Below, piece after piece: positions 1 through 8,537 of a DNA stretch of 25,407 nucleotides (position 1 is the stretch's first letter; the number at the start of each line of letters is the position of its first letter). This DNA is from JAYODW01 sp038116745 (GTDB taxonomy: Bacteria; Pseudomonadota; Gammaproteobacteria; Ga0077536). The notes beneath the pieces were generated by a model, which saw only the letters and a list, made by a program, of their open reading frames with translations, was not told the origin of the DNA and searched no databases. The stretch is taken from NCBI GenBank assembly GCA_038116745.1, contig JAYODW010000058.1, positions 1-25,407 of the forward strand, read 5' to 3'. A program made the translations under genes and the position numbers.

Positions 1-669
1 GCGCGGTTTACCGTAGCTGCCAGCCAGTGTCCGAGCTTCTCACCGGCGGGCAACGCGCCTGAGGGTGTGCCGATCTCAGCTATCGTTTTCGGGGGGCGCC
101 GGTCCACGGTAGCGCCACTGGTCTATGAGGCACTCGATTGGACGCATGGTGTCTTCGCCGGAGCGGCAATGGCCTCGGAGACCACTGCTGCTGCGACCGG
201 TAAGGTGGGGCAGGTGCGACGCGATCCCATGGCAATGAAACCCTTCTGCGGCTACAACTTCGGCGACTACTGGGCGCACTGGCTGAGTTTTGCTGAGCGG
301 TCGAATCGGCTGCCACGGATCTTCCATGTCAATTGGTTCCGCAAAGACGCCGACGGGCGCTTCATGTGGCCGGGTTTCGGCGACAACATGCGCGTGCTCC
401 AATGGATCCTGGGCCGCTGTGCGGGCGAGCTCGGCGCGACTAAGACGCCTGTCGGGTTTGTGCCTGAGCCAGATGCACTGAACCTCCGCGGATTGGATCT
501 GGACACCGCAACCGTGCAGGAACTCCTCGCGATAGACCCGGAGGTCTGGCGGCAGGAGGTCGACGAGATCAATACGTATTTCGATAGCTTTAATGGCCGC
601 GTCCCGCATGGACTGCGCCAGCAGCTGAGCCGCATCAAGGCAGAGCTGGAGGCGCAGCTCGCTGCCTGA
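1..669 (+). CDS. pckG: Phosphoenolpyruvate carboxykinase (GTP), 3' part only
   Basis: GTP-dependent PEP carboxykinase converts oxaloacetate and GTP to PEP, CO2 and GDP in the cytosol, the first committed step of gluconeogenesis from TCA intermediates. The reading frame is open from base 1, so the gene starts outside the window; 222 C-terminal residues are present out of roughly 600-620 usual for the family. Visible family motifs are SQCPSFSP at the edge, then VPISAIVFGGRR, the THGVFAGA segment, the FCGYNFGDYW guanine-binding/active-site segment, and FHVNWFRKD followed by WPGFGDNMRVL. This is the GTP class, not the ATP class (PckA). It converges with phaR across 109 bp in which I see no convincing terminator. 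The call is safe. Confidence 0.95.
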   Translation, partial: ARFTVAASQCPSFSPAGNAPEGVPISAIVFGGRRSTVAPLVYEALDWTHGVFAGAAMASETTAAATGKVGQVRRDPMAMKPFCGYNFGDYWAHWLSFAERSNRLPRIFHVNWFRKDADGRFMWPGFGDNMRVLQWILGRCAGELGATKTPVGFVPEPDALNLRGLDLDTATVQELLAIDPEVWRQEVDEINTYFDSFNGRVPHGLRQQLSRIKAELEAQLAA

Positions 670-778
670 CCGAGAGACGTTTTTCGAAGCCGGGTGTCGC
701 GGCGACAGCGCAGTTACGCGCTGCTACCGAAAAGGGCAGGTTGACGTGAAGTCAGCTGAAAACAGCTGCCGAAGAATG

Positions 779-1264
779 CTATCTGTCGTCTTCGTCTTCG
801 CTTCGGGGCCGCTTCTGCGCCGCGCCGAAGAAATTTGCCTGCATCTGCTGCCAGAGTTCGAGGTTGCGGCGCGTCATTTCCCCCAAAGCTGAGGACATCG
901 GGTTGCTTTGCATGGCTTCGCGCATCTGTTCCTGGAAGCGCTGTTGCTGGTCGTGAAACATGCGCAGGCTCTGGCCGAGAAAATCGCCGGCGACACCCTG
1001 CACTGAGCTCCCGTAAAAACCGATGATTTTTTCCAGCACCTCGGTGCTGAACATCGGTTCGCCTTCTTCCTCCTGCTCGATGATGATCTGCAGCAGGATG
1101 TTGCGAGTGATGTCCTCACCGCTCTTTTTGTCGACGACCGTGAAGGGGATCCCCTCCAGGACAAGCTTACGCACATCGCTCAGCGTGACGTACTTGCTCT
1201 GGTCGGTGTCGTACAGTCGACGGTTGGGATATTTCTTGATGACCCGCTTCGGTTCGTCGCTCAT
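779..1264 (-). CDS. phaR: Polyhydroxyalkanoate synthesis repressor PhaR
   Basis: PhaR proteins bind both DNA and PHB granules and control phasin and PHB-related genes according to polymer level. The 161-residue protein opens with the conserved PhaR DNA-binding segment (VIKKYPNRRLYDT, about residues 8-20, continuing to about residue 65), followed by the PHB-accumulation regulatory region (about 70-110, FSTEVLEKIIGFYG). The tail is rich in Gln and Met and ends in an acidic, charged stretch. Translation starts at ATG with GGGGGAG seven bases upstream. It lies 35 bp downstream of the thiolase gene on the same strand, so the two are probably co-transcribed. No PHB synthase or phasin gene is in the window, so a PHB role for this organism is inferred from this gene and the thiolase. 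Confidence 0.92.
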   Translation of the reverse strand: MSDEPKRVIKKYPNRRLYDTDQSKYVTLSDVRKLVLEGIPFTVVDKKSGEDITRNILLQIIIEQEEEGEPMFSTEVLEKIIGFYGSSVQGVAGDFLGQSLRMFHDQQQRFQEQMREAMQSNPMSSALGEMTRRNLELWQQMQANFFGAAQKRPRSEDEDDR

Positions 1265-1299
1265 GCTCAGTCTCCCCCTGATGTCGGTTGACCCAGGTC

Positions 1300-2475
1300 T
1301 TAACGTTCGACCGCGAGCGCGACACCTTGCCCGCCGCCGATGCAGAGCGTCGCGAGGCCGCGGTGCGCGTCACGTCGTCCCATCTCATGCAGCAGGCTGA
1401 CCAGAACCCGCGTGCCGGACGCGCCGATTGGATGTCCCAGTGCAATCGCACCGCCATTGACATTTACCTTGGCGGGGTCCCAGCCCATTTCGCGGTTGAC
1501 TGACAGGGCCTGGGCTGCAAAAGCCTCGTTAGCCTCAATCAAATCCAGTTCATCGACAGACCATCCCGCTTTTTCCAGGCATTTGCGTGACGCCGGGATG
1601 GGGCCGGTGCCCATGACGGCCGGGTCCACCCCGGCGCTCGCACCAGCAACCACGCGCGCGAGGACAGGCAGACCGAGCGCTTTGGCCTTCGCAGCAGACA
1701 TCAGCAATACGGCCGCGGCGCCGTCATTGATTCCTGAGGCGTTGCCTGCGGTCACCGTCCCGCCGTCGCGCTTGAACGCACTGCGCAGCTTGGCCAGTGA
1801 TTCTGTGGTGGTATAAGGTCGGATGAATTCGTCTTTGTCGAAGGACAGCGGTTCGCCTTTACGTTGCGGGATCTGCACTGGGACGATTTCCGCACTGAAG
1901 CGTTCACCCGCCTGGGCGGACTTCTGCTGACTCGATGCTGCGAACGCATCCTGATCCGCACGCGAGATATCGAACTTCTCAGCGATGTTCTCCGCTGTGA
2001 TCCCCATGTGATAGCGATTGAAGGCGTCGGTCAGGCCGTCCTCTATCATGGTGTCGACCAGCGCCCATTCACCCATCTTCTGGCCGTTGCGCGAGCTCGG
2101 CAGCACATGCGGAGCCAGGCTCATATTTTCCTGCCCCCCGGCGATGACAATCTCAGCGTCTCCGCAGCGGATGGCCTGAGCGGCCAGGTGAACTGCTTTA
2201 AGGCCGGAGCCGCAGACCTTGTTAATCGTGAGGGCGGGCGTCGAGTGCGGAAGGCCGGCCGCAATAGCAGCCTGGCGCGCTGGATTCTGCCCGCAGCCTG
2301 CGGTCAGAACCTGTCCCAGGATGACTTCGTCAACGCTCGATGGGCTTATCCCGGTCCCGTCGATGAGCGCGCGGATGACGGTCGCACCCAGCTCATGCGC
2401 CGGTATGGAAGACAGGGTGCCGCCGAAGGAGCCGATAGCGGTACGCAGCGCGGAAACGATGACAACGTCCTGCAT
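1300..2475 (-). CDS. phaA: Acetyl-CoA C-acetyltransferase (thiolase, PhaA/AtoB type)
   Basis: Thiolase II joins two acetyl-CoA into acetoacetyl-CoA (first step of PHB synthesis) or runs in reverse in degradation. All catalytic parts are visible: nucleophile Cys88 in NKVCGSGLKA, His348 in GGAIALGHPIGASG, and Cys378 in CIGGGQG. The length of 391 residues is typical. A GTG lies one codon upstream of the chosen ATG; the ATG is preferred because GGAG sits seven bases before it. It stands 92 bp or so after lpdA and 35 bp before phaR on the same strand. The coupling to phaR favours phaA over atoB as the name, but the sequence alone cannot separate biosynthetic from degradative use. Confidence 0.9.
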   Translation of the reverse strand: MQDVVIVSALRTAIGSFGGTLSSIPAHELGATVIRALIDGTGISPSSVDEVILGQVLTAGCGQNPARQAAIAAGLPHSTPALTINKVCGSGLKAVHLAAQAIRCGDAEIVIAGGQENMSLAPHVLPSSRNGQKMGEWALVDTMIEDGLTDAFNRYHMGITAENIAEKFDISRADQDAFAASSQQKSAQAGERFSAEIVPVQIPQRKGEPLSFDKDEFIRPYTTTESLAKLRSAFKRDGGTVTAGNASGINDGAAAVLLMSAAKAKALGLPVLARVVAGASAGVDPAVMGTGPIPASRKCLEKAGWSVDELDLIEANEAFAAQALSVNREMGWDPAKVNVNGGAIALGHPIGASGTRVLVSLLHEMGRRDAHRGLATLCIGGGQGVALAVER

Positions 2476-2533
2476 CACCGAACTCCAGAGTCATAAAAAT
2501 TGAGCGCCGAAGGCTACGCTGCACTGCATCATT

Positions 2534-2543
2534 TTGCAAGCAA
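2534..2543. promoter_or_regulatory. Candidate PhaR operator (TGC-rich inverted repeat)
   Basis: TTGC-AA-GCAA is a perfect inverted repeat with a 2-bp centre, about 60 bp upstream of the thiolase start; two further CTGC copies lie at 2519-2522 and 2524-2527. Known PhaR sites are TGC-rich with inverted TGC/GCA halves. The gene order (thiolase then phaR) would suit autoregulation, but the spacing is not identical to published sites, so this is an inference. Confidence 0.3.
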
Positions 2544-2570
2544 TCGGAGGCTTGAAGCGGGTCGATCAAA

Positions 2571-3983
2571 TCAGAAGTGGATCGCGCGCCGGTCGCTGGC
2601 AAGAGCAGCTTCGTGTACCGCCTCAGACAGGGTCGGGTGCGCGTGCACCGTGCGGGCCAGGTCTTCTGCGCTGGCTTTGAACTCCATCGCCAGCACCGCT
2701 TCAGCGATCATTTCAGATGCGGTGGGGCCCACTATGTGAACGCCCAGCACTTCGTCGGTGTGACTGTCGCTGATGACCTTGACGAAACCATCAGTCTCGT
2801 CCATCGCGCGTGCGCGACCGCTGGCCATGAAGGGGAAAGTACCAGAACGCACCTCGCGACCGGCCGCCTGCGCCGCCTTTTCGGTGATACCGGCCCAGGC
2901 AATCTCGGGCCAGGTGTAGATAACCCAGGGGATCAGGGAAAAGTCTATGTGCGGCTGTTGACCGGCAAGCCGTTCGGCGACAGCGACGCCCTCCTCGCTG
3001 GCTTTGTGCGCCAGCATCGGGCCGCGGACACAATCGCCAATGGCATAGATCTGGCCGACGCCGGTGTGGCAGTGCGTGTCGACCTGGATGAAGCCACGCT
3101 CGTCGACCTGGATGCCAGCGTTGGCGAGATCGAGATCCTGGGTGACCGGACGACGTCCCACTGCGACCACCAGCCTATCGAACTCCACGGTTTCATGCTT
3201 GTCGCCTGCGGTATAGCCGACGGTGACTTTGTCAGCGTCGCTCGCGACAGAGGTAACCTGAGCGCCCAGGCGGATATCCAGACCCTGCTTGGTCAGCAGC
3301 TTTAGAGCCTCTTTAGCGACGGCGGCGTCCGCGCCGGGCAGAAAATCCGGCAGCGCCTCGAGGATGGTGACCGCAGCACCCAGCCTGCGCCAGACGCTGC
3401 CCAGTTCAAGACCGATAACGCCCGCACCGATGATGCCGAGCCGTGAGGGGACTTCACCGAAGCAAAGCGCGCCCGACGAATCAACCACCCGGTCGTGATC
3501 GACCGTCGCAATGGGGATACTGGCGGGTACCGAGCCGGTGGCTATGATGATGCGCTCAGCAGTGAGTTCAACGTCTGCTTTGCCGTCCGCACTGACCGTA
3601 ACCTGGGTCGGCCCTGAAAAGCGGGCGCTGCCCTGGACCCAGGTGACCTTGTTCTTCTTGAACAGGCTTGCGATGCCTTGAGTCAGCGTACGCACGATCT
3701 TGTCTTTCCGCGCGAGCATCCGCGGGACGTCTATCTTCGCCTCAGCCTCGATGCCATGGGCTGCGCTATGGCGGTTGATGAACTCGAAATGATGGGAGGA
3801 GTCGAGCAGCGCTTTGGAGGGAATGCAGCCCACATTAAGGCAGGTACCACCCAGCGCCGGTTTGCCTTTGGGATCCAGCCAGCGCTCCACGCAGGCGGTT
3901 TTGAAGCCAAGCTGAGCCGCGCGGATAGCTGCGACATAGCCACCGGGTCCGGCACCAATCACGATAACGTCGTACTGATCCAT
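2571..3983 (-). CDS. lpdA: Dihydrolipoyl dehydrogenase (E3 of 2-oxoglutarate dehydrogenase)
   Basis: E3 reoxidises dihydrolipoyl groups on E2 and passes electrons through FAD to NAD+. The 470-residue protein has the N-terminal FAD motif GAGPGG (residues 10-15), the redox disulfide Cys48/Cys53 in GGTCLNVGCIPSK, a second Rossmann motif GAGVIGLELG near residue 190 for NAD, the second FAD-contact motif IYAIGD, and the C-terminal active-site HAHPTLSE (His-Glu pair). Its ribosome-binding site AGGAAA overlaps the stop codon of sucB, eight bases before the ATG, so translation is probably coupled. As the third gene of sucA-sucB-lpdA it is most likely the dedicated E3 of that complex, though it could also serve pyruvate dehydrogenase or glycine cleavage. 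Confidence 0.96.
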   Translation of the reverse strand: MDQYDVIVIGAGPGGYVAAIRAAQLGFKTACVERWLDPKGKPALGGTCLNVGCIPSKALLDSSHHFEFINRHSAAHGIEAEAKIDVPRMLARKDKIVRTLTQGIASLFKKNKVTWVQGSARFSGPTQVTVSADGKADVELTAERIIIATGSVPASIPIATVDHDRVVDSSGALCFGEVPSRLGIIGAGVIGLELGSVWRRLGAAVTILEALPDFLPGADAAVAKEALKLLTKQGLDIRLGAQVTSVASDADKVTVGYTAGDKHETVEFDRLVVAVGRRPVTQDLDLANAGIQVDERGFIQVDTHCHTGVGQIYAIGDCVRGPMLAHKASEEGVAVAERLAGQQPHIDFSLIPWVIYTWPEIAWAGITEKAAQAAGREVRSGTFPFMASGRARAMDETDGFVKVISDSHTDEVLGVHIVGPTASEMIAEAVLAMEFKASAEDLARTVHAHPTLSEAVHEAALASDRRAIHF

Positions 3984-3991
3984 GTTGTTTC

Positions 3992-5215
3992 CTAAAGCGC
4001 CAGAAGCAGGCGACTCGGGTCCTCAAGCGTGCGCCGAATAGTGTCCAGAAACTGGACGGCTTCTCGCCCATCGATGATGCGGTGGTCATAAGAGAGGGCG
4101 AGATACATCATCGGTCGGATGACGACCTGGCCCTGCTCGGCGACCGGACGCTCCTGAATCTTGTGCATCCCCAGGATTGCGCTTTGCGGTGGGTTAATGA
4201 TGGGCGTTGACACCAGTGAGCCGTATACCCCCCCATTGCTGATGGTGAACGTACCACCGGTCAACTCGTCAAGAGTCAGTTTGCCGTCCCGCGCGCGTTC
4301 CCCGAAGTCGCGGATGCGGCGTTCGATCTCTGCGAACGACATTCTCTCCACGTCGCGCAGGATCGGGACAACCAGCCCGCGCTCAGAGCCGACTGCGACC
4401 CCGATGTCGAAAAAGCCGTGATACACGATATCGTCTTCGTCGACTGAGGCATTCACGACGGGAAATTTTTTCAGCGCTTCAACGGCGGCTTTGATGAAGA
4501 ACGACATGAATCCCAGGCGCACGCCGTACTGCTTTTCGAAATCATCCTTGAAACGCTCGCGCAGGCTCATGACCGGCGCCATGTTCACTTCGTTGAAGGT
4601 CGTCAGAAGTGCGTTATCCCGCTGAGCAGCGAGTAGACGCTCGGCTGCCCGTCGACGAAGACGAGTCATTGGGACCCGCTCTTCGACCCTCACCATATCC
4701 TGTGTGACGGGTCTTTCTCTGACATTGGCATCTTCACCGAGCTGTGTGTCTGCTGCTGTCGGCGTTGCGGGTTCGGGGGCTGTGCTCAGGTGAGCCACGA
4801 CGTCCCCTTTGGTGACGCGGCCATCTTTTCCAGTCGCGGCGACCGTCCTGAGATCCAGGCCGTGCTCGGCGGCCAGTTTCCTCGCTGCAGGTCCAGGCTC
4901 GGGGAGGCTGCGCGACTCGGGCCCGGCGTTATTTGCGCCTGCCGCCGCTTGGTCAGGGGGGGCGGCGGTGGCGCTCGCCTCGGTGTCGATCACCGCCAGC
5001 GTATCGTCAGTGAGTACGACGTCGCCCGTGCTTTTTCGGATCTCGACCAGCACGCCGCCATCCGGCGCCGTGATTTCCAGAGTGACCTTGTCGGTTTCCA
5101 GATCAATCAGATTTTCGCCACGTTCAACGCGCTGTCCGACTGATTTGTACCAGTCCAGCAGCGTTGCATCCGGTACCGACTCTGCCAGCACGGGTACTTT
5201 GATTTCGATTAACAC
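3992..5215 (-). CDS. sucB: Dihydrolipoyllysine succinyltransferase (E2 of 2-oxoglutarate dehydrogenase)
   Basis: E2 forms the core of the complex and transfers succinyl groups from lipoyl-lysine to CoA. In order, the 407 residues show one lipoyl domain (1-77) with lipoylated Lys43 in DLETDKVTLE, an Ala/Pro-rich linker, the E3-binding domain (about 108-142, from ARKLAAEHGLDL to TKGDVVAHL), a second flexible linker, and the catalytic domain with HRIIDG near the end (His378, Asp382). The start is GTG, with AGGAG eight bases upstream. One lipoyl domain and the LSYDHRIIDGREAV ending fit SucB rather than pyruvate dehydrogenase E2. It follows sucA after 51 bp. Confidence 0.96.
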   Translation of the reverse strand: MLIEIKVPVLAESVPDATLLDWYKSVGQRVERGENLIDLETDKVTLEITAPDGGVLVEIRKSTGDVVLTDDTLAVIDTEASATAAPPDQAAAGANNAGPESRSLPEPGPAARKLAAEHGLDLRTVAATGKDGRVTKGDVVAHLSTAPEPATPTAADTQLGEDANVRERPVTQDMVRVEERVPMTRLRRRAAERLLAAQRDNALLTTFNEVNMAPVMSLRERFKDDFEKQYGVRLGFMSFFIKAAVEALKKFPVVNASVDEDDIVYHGFFDIGVAVGSERGLVVPILRDVERMSFAEIERRIRDFGERARDGKLTLDELTGGTFTISNGGVYGSLVSTPIINPPQSAILGMHKIQERPVAEQGQVVIRPMMYLALSYDHRIIDGREAVQFLDTIRRTLEDPSRLLLAL

Positions 5216-5266
5216 GGGGATTACTCCTAGAGTATGTCTGTCGCCGTCGCCGGGGGCTGTTGGCCC

Positions 5267-8101
5267 TCAGGCTGAGCGCTTCTGAGCTGTTTGACGTTTG
5301 TCCAGCTGCAGCGCCTCGGTGATGATTGCGTGCTGTTGCTCGAGATGCAGCGACATGTATCCCACCGCTGGCGAAGCGGAATAGGGTCGGGCAATACAGG
5401 TCAGCGTCTGATCGCCCGGGCAGCAACCGCCGAGGTAGCGCGTGGACAGCAGCATGAACCAGGCACCCTGGTTTCTCGGTTCTTCCTGCACCCAGACGAT
5501 TTCCTCAGCCGCGGTGTAAGCCTGCAGCAGCTGCCTGATCTCGTCTTTCGGGAAAGGATAGAGCTGCTCGAGCCGCAGGATCGCTGTATCCGTCAGCCCG
5601 TTCTCCCGGCGCGCCTCCAGCAGATCAAAGTAAACCTTGCCACTGCAGATGAGGACTCGACGCACCGCGGACTTTTCCAGCGCGTCGATTTCATCAATAA
5701 CCGGCTGGAAGGCACCTGTGCTGAAGTCAGCGATGGGCGACACCGACAGCTTATGCCGCAGCAGGCTTTTCGGACTCATGACGATCAGCGGTTTGCGATA
5801 CGGTCGCAGTACCTGCCGGCGTAGAAGGTGGAACATCTGTGCCGGTGTAGTGGGGTAGCAGACCTGCATGTTTTCCTCAGCGCAGAGCTGCATGTAGCGC
5901 TCCAGACGCGCCGACGAATGCTCAGGTCCCTGCCCGTCATAACCATGGGGCAGGAACATGACCAGACCGCAGTAGCGTCCCCATTTCTCCTCACATGAGG
6001 CGATGAACTGATCGACCACCACCTGAGCGCCGTTCGCGAAATCGCCGAACTGAGCTTCCCAGATCACCAGCGCGTTCGGCTCGGCGCTCGCATAGCCGAA
6101 TTCGTATCCGAGCACGGCTTCCTCTGACAGGGTCGAGTTGATCACCAGGAAGGGTGCCTGATCGGGTGCGAGGTTCTGCAGGGGCAGAAAGGTGTCACCG
6201 GTTTTCTGGTCGTGGATGACCGCATGGCGGTGGAAGAACGTGCCGCGCCCGCTGTCCTGGCCGGAGATTCTGACCGGACAGCCGCTGCTCACCAGCGATG
6301 CGTAAGCAAGCGACTCTGCGTAACCCCAGTCGCAGTCCATTTCCCCGCGACTCATGGCGAGACGATCAGCCAGGATGCGGGTGACCGCGCGGTGCAGGGT
6401 GAAGGTTTCGGGCACCGTGGTGAAAGCTTCGCTCAGGCGAGCGATGGTCTTCTCTTCGAGCGCGGTCTCAGCTGCTTCGCGCCAGCCGGTTCCACGGAAG
6501 GGGTCAAAATTGATGGTGTAGCGCCGGTCTATGGTGCTGGCATGAGGCCGGGAAACTACAGCGTCGTGCTCCAGGGCGTCGATGTAACGGGTCGACATGG
6601 CCTCGGCCTCGCCAGCGCTGATGACACCTTCGCTGACCAGTTTGTCGGTGTACACGCGGCGAACGCCGGCATGGTTGCGAATGTGCTGGTACATGATGGG
6701 CTGCGTGGCGGCCGGTTCGTCAGCCTCGCTATGGCCGTGTTTGCGGTAGCAGACCATGTCGATAACGACGTCTTTGTTGAACTCCATGCGGAAGTCCAGG
6801 GCGAGCTGCGCAACAAGGCTTACGGCTTCAGGGTCATCGCCGTTCACGTGGAAGATCGGCGCCTGGACGATCTTGGCGACGTCTGTGCAGTACAGCGTGG
6901 AACGGGAGTCCAGCGGGTCGCTGGTTGTGAACCCGATCTGATTGTTGATGATGACGTGGACGGTACCGCCTGTTGAGTAGCCGCGGGTCTGGGACAGGTT
7001 CAGGGTCTCCATGATTACACCCTGACCTGCAAAGGCCGCGTCGCCGTGGATCAGCAGTGGCAGGACGCCATTGCGCTCAGTATCCCCGCGGCGGTCCTGC
7101 CGCGCTCGGACGGAGCCCTCAACCACCGGGTTGATGATCTCCAGGTGAGACGGGTTGAAGGCCAGTGTCAGGTGCAGCGGGCCGTACGGTGTTTCGATGT
7201 CTGACGAATAGCCGAGATGGTATTTGACGTCGCCCGAGCGGACATCGGTGGGGCCGCGCCCTTCGAATTCGTCAAACAGCTGGCCGGGATGTTTGCCGAT
7301 TACGTTGACGAGGACATTCAGTCGTCCGCGGTGAGCCATCCCGACGACACATTCCTTGATACCGTGCCGCCCGGCGTCCTCAACGATCTGGTCAAGCAGT
7401 ACGATGGCGCTTTCCCCGCCTTCGAGTGAAAAACGCTTCTGCCCGACATATTTGGTGTGCAGGTATTCCTCGAGCGCGCCGGCAGCTATCGTACGTTCGA
7501 GAATGCGTTTGCGTTTTTCCGCGTCAAAGGCCGGTTTGGCCCGCGACAGTTCGAGGCGCTGTTGGATCCAGCGCTTCTGGCTGGTTTCCACGATGTGCAT
7601 GTAATCCGCGCCAATGGTGCCGCAATAGGTCGTCCGCACAATATCCAGAATCTCCCGCAGCGTTGCTTTGTCGGGCCCCTGCAGCGAGCCGGTATTGAAG
7701 ACCTGATCGAGGTCGGCGGGTGACAGGCCGTGAAATTCGGGATCCAGTTCAGCGACTTCCGGGCGGTCATACTGATTCAGCGGGTCGAGATGGGCCTGGC
7801 GGTGACCGCGAAAGCGATAGGCATTGATCAGCTGCAGGACAGCCACCTGCTTCGTAGTGTCTGCGTCGTTGCCACGCGCAAGCCTGACTGGTGCTCTTGT
7901 TGAATCTGCGGTCAGCTCAATCATGTCCTGACGGACCTTGGAGTGGCCTTTATCGCGCCGTTCCGCGCTGGCGTCGTCCTGCAGTCCGTCAAAGTAGGCG
8001 CGCCACTCCTCGGTGACCGAAGCCGGATTTTCCAGGTAGGACTCGTAGAGCGCTTCGAGAAAAGGTGCGTTTCCGCTGAACAGACAAGAGGGCTGTTGCA
8101 T
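5267..8101 (-). CDS. sucA: 2-oxoglutarate dehydrogenase E1 component
   Basis: SucA is the thiamine-diphosphate E1 enzyme that decarboxylates 2-oxoglutarate and succinylates the E2 lipoyl arm. The frame stays open for another 128 codons upstream, but I start at the ATG at 8101 because the protein then begins like family members (short lead, then FLEALYESYLENP) and is 944 residues, close to the usual 930-950. Visible motifs include HRGRLNVLVN, SGDVKYHLGY, NPSHLEIINPVVEG, the ThDP/Mg segment GDAAFAGQGV, YRKHGHSEADEP, and EAQFGDFANGAQ in the second half. The start has no strong Shine-Dalgarno match. It is the first gene of sucA-sucB-lpdA and diverges from mdh. Confidence 0.95.
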   Translation of the reverse strand: MQQPSCLFSGNAPFLEALYESYLENPASVTEEWRAYFDGLQDDASAERRDKGHSKVRQDMIELTADSTRAPVRLARGNDADTTKQVAVLQLINAYRFRGHRQAHLDPLNQYDRPEVAELDPEFHGLSPADLDQVFNTGSLQGPDKATLREILDIVRTTYCGTIGADYMHIVETSQKRWIQQRLELSRAKPAFDAEKRKRILERTIAAGALEEYLHTKYVGQKRFSLEGGESAIVLLDQIVEDAGRHGIKECVVGMAHRGRLNVLVNVIGKHPGQLFDEFEGRGPTDVRSGDVKYHLGYSSDIETPYGPLHLTLAFNPSHLEIINPVVEGSVRARQDRRGDTERNGVLPLLIHGDAAFAGQGVIMETLNLSQTRGYSTGGTVHVIINNQIGFTTSDPLDSRSTLYCTDVAKIVQAPIFHVNGDDPEAVSLVAQLALDFRMEFNKDVVIDMVCYRKHGHSEADEPAATQPIMYQHIRNHAGVRRVYTDKLVSEGVISAGEAEAMSTRYIDALEHDAVVSRPHASTIDRRYTINFDPFRGTGWREAAETALEEKTIARLSEAFTTVPETFTLHRAVTRILADRLAMSRGEMDCDWGYAESLAYASLVSSGCPVRISGQDSGRGTFFHRHAVIHDQKTGDTFLPLQNLAPDQAPFLVINSTLSEEAVLGYEFGYASAEPNALVIWEAQFGDFANGAQVVVDQFIASCEEKWGRYCGLVMFLPHGYDGQGPEHSSARLERYMQLCAEENMQVCYPTTPAQMFHLLRRQVLRPYRKPLIVMSPKSLLRHKLSVSPIADFSTGAFQPVIDEIDALEKSAVRRVLICSGKVYFDLLEARRENGLTDTAILRLEQLYPFPKDEIRQLLQAYTAAEEIVWVQEEPRNQGAWFMLLSTRYLGGCCPGDQTLTCIARPYSASPAVGYMSLHLEQQHAIITEALQLDKRQTAQKRSA

Positions 8102-8537
8102 CGTGAGATACCGATAATGAGGGTGGGCAGGCCGGACGCATCGCGGCTGAGGGATGCGCGCTGGTCCTTTCTTATAAGTGTCGGGAATGTTGTACCAATT
8201 AGGCGCTAAAGTCACCCGCTGTCGTGCCTGAAAGCAGGCTTTTCCGCGGATATTCCCCACCTGTCGCGGTCCCGGAGCAGTCTGCAGCAGGGCGGCTTGT
8301 CTTGCCCACCGTTTGCTACCGACGGTATCCTTCCGCGCCGCTCTCCCGAGTGGCTCCTCGCAGCGCGATTGCCGGGCCTCACGGGACCACGCGACGACCA
8401 TGCGTTGCCCGCTATCCGCGGCCCGCCCGGTCTGACAGACAGGGCGCCGTGTTCGATGCGGTGACTGCACGGGGCGTGAGCCCACGCGTGGCGCGCAGAT
8501 ATCGATTCGTCAATAACCGCACAAGGAACGCAAACGC
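8102..8537. other. 436-bp divergent sucA/mdh control region
   Basis: No convincing gene lies here. Both sucA (leftward) and mdh (rightward) must be transcribed from this interval. It contains one reasonable leftward promoter (listed separately) and no obvious rightward one. A 105-codon plus-strand frame runs across 8224-8541 and the upstream part of the sucA frame runs across it on the other strand, but both are Arg/Pro-rich as expected for random GC-rich sequence. I see no riboswitch-like fold. Confidence 0.6.
8171..8198 (-). promoter_or_regulatory. Candidate sigma70 promoter of sucA-sucB-lpdA
   Basis: On the minus strand TTGGTA (8198-8193) and TATAAG (8176-8171) are separated by 16 bp. Transcription would begin near 8164 and give a leader of about 63 nt before sucA. 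The match is fair at both boxes; no experimental support is implied. Confidence 0.4.

Noticed and set aside
753..768. CAGCTG-AAAA-CAGCTG hairpin between pckG and phaR as a terminator
   Set aside because: The stem is only six pairs and no T-run follows on either strand.
8102..8485. 128-codon upstream extension of the sucA frame
   Set aside because: The extension is Arg/Pro-rich without family similarity; starting at 8101 gives the normal E1 N-terminus and length.
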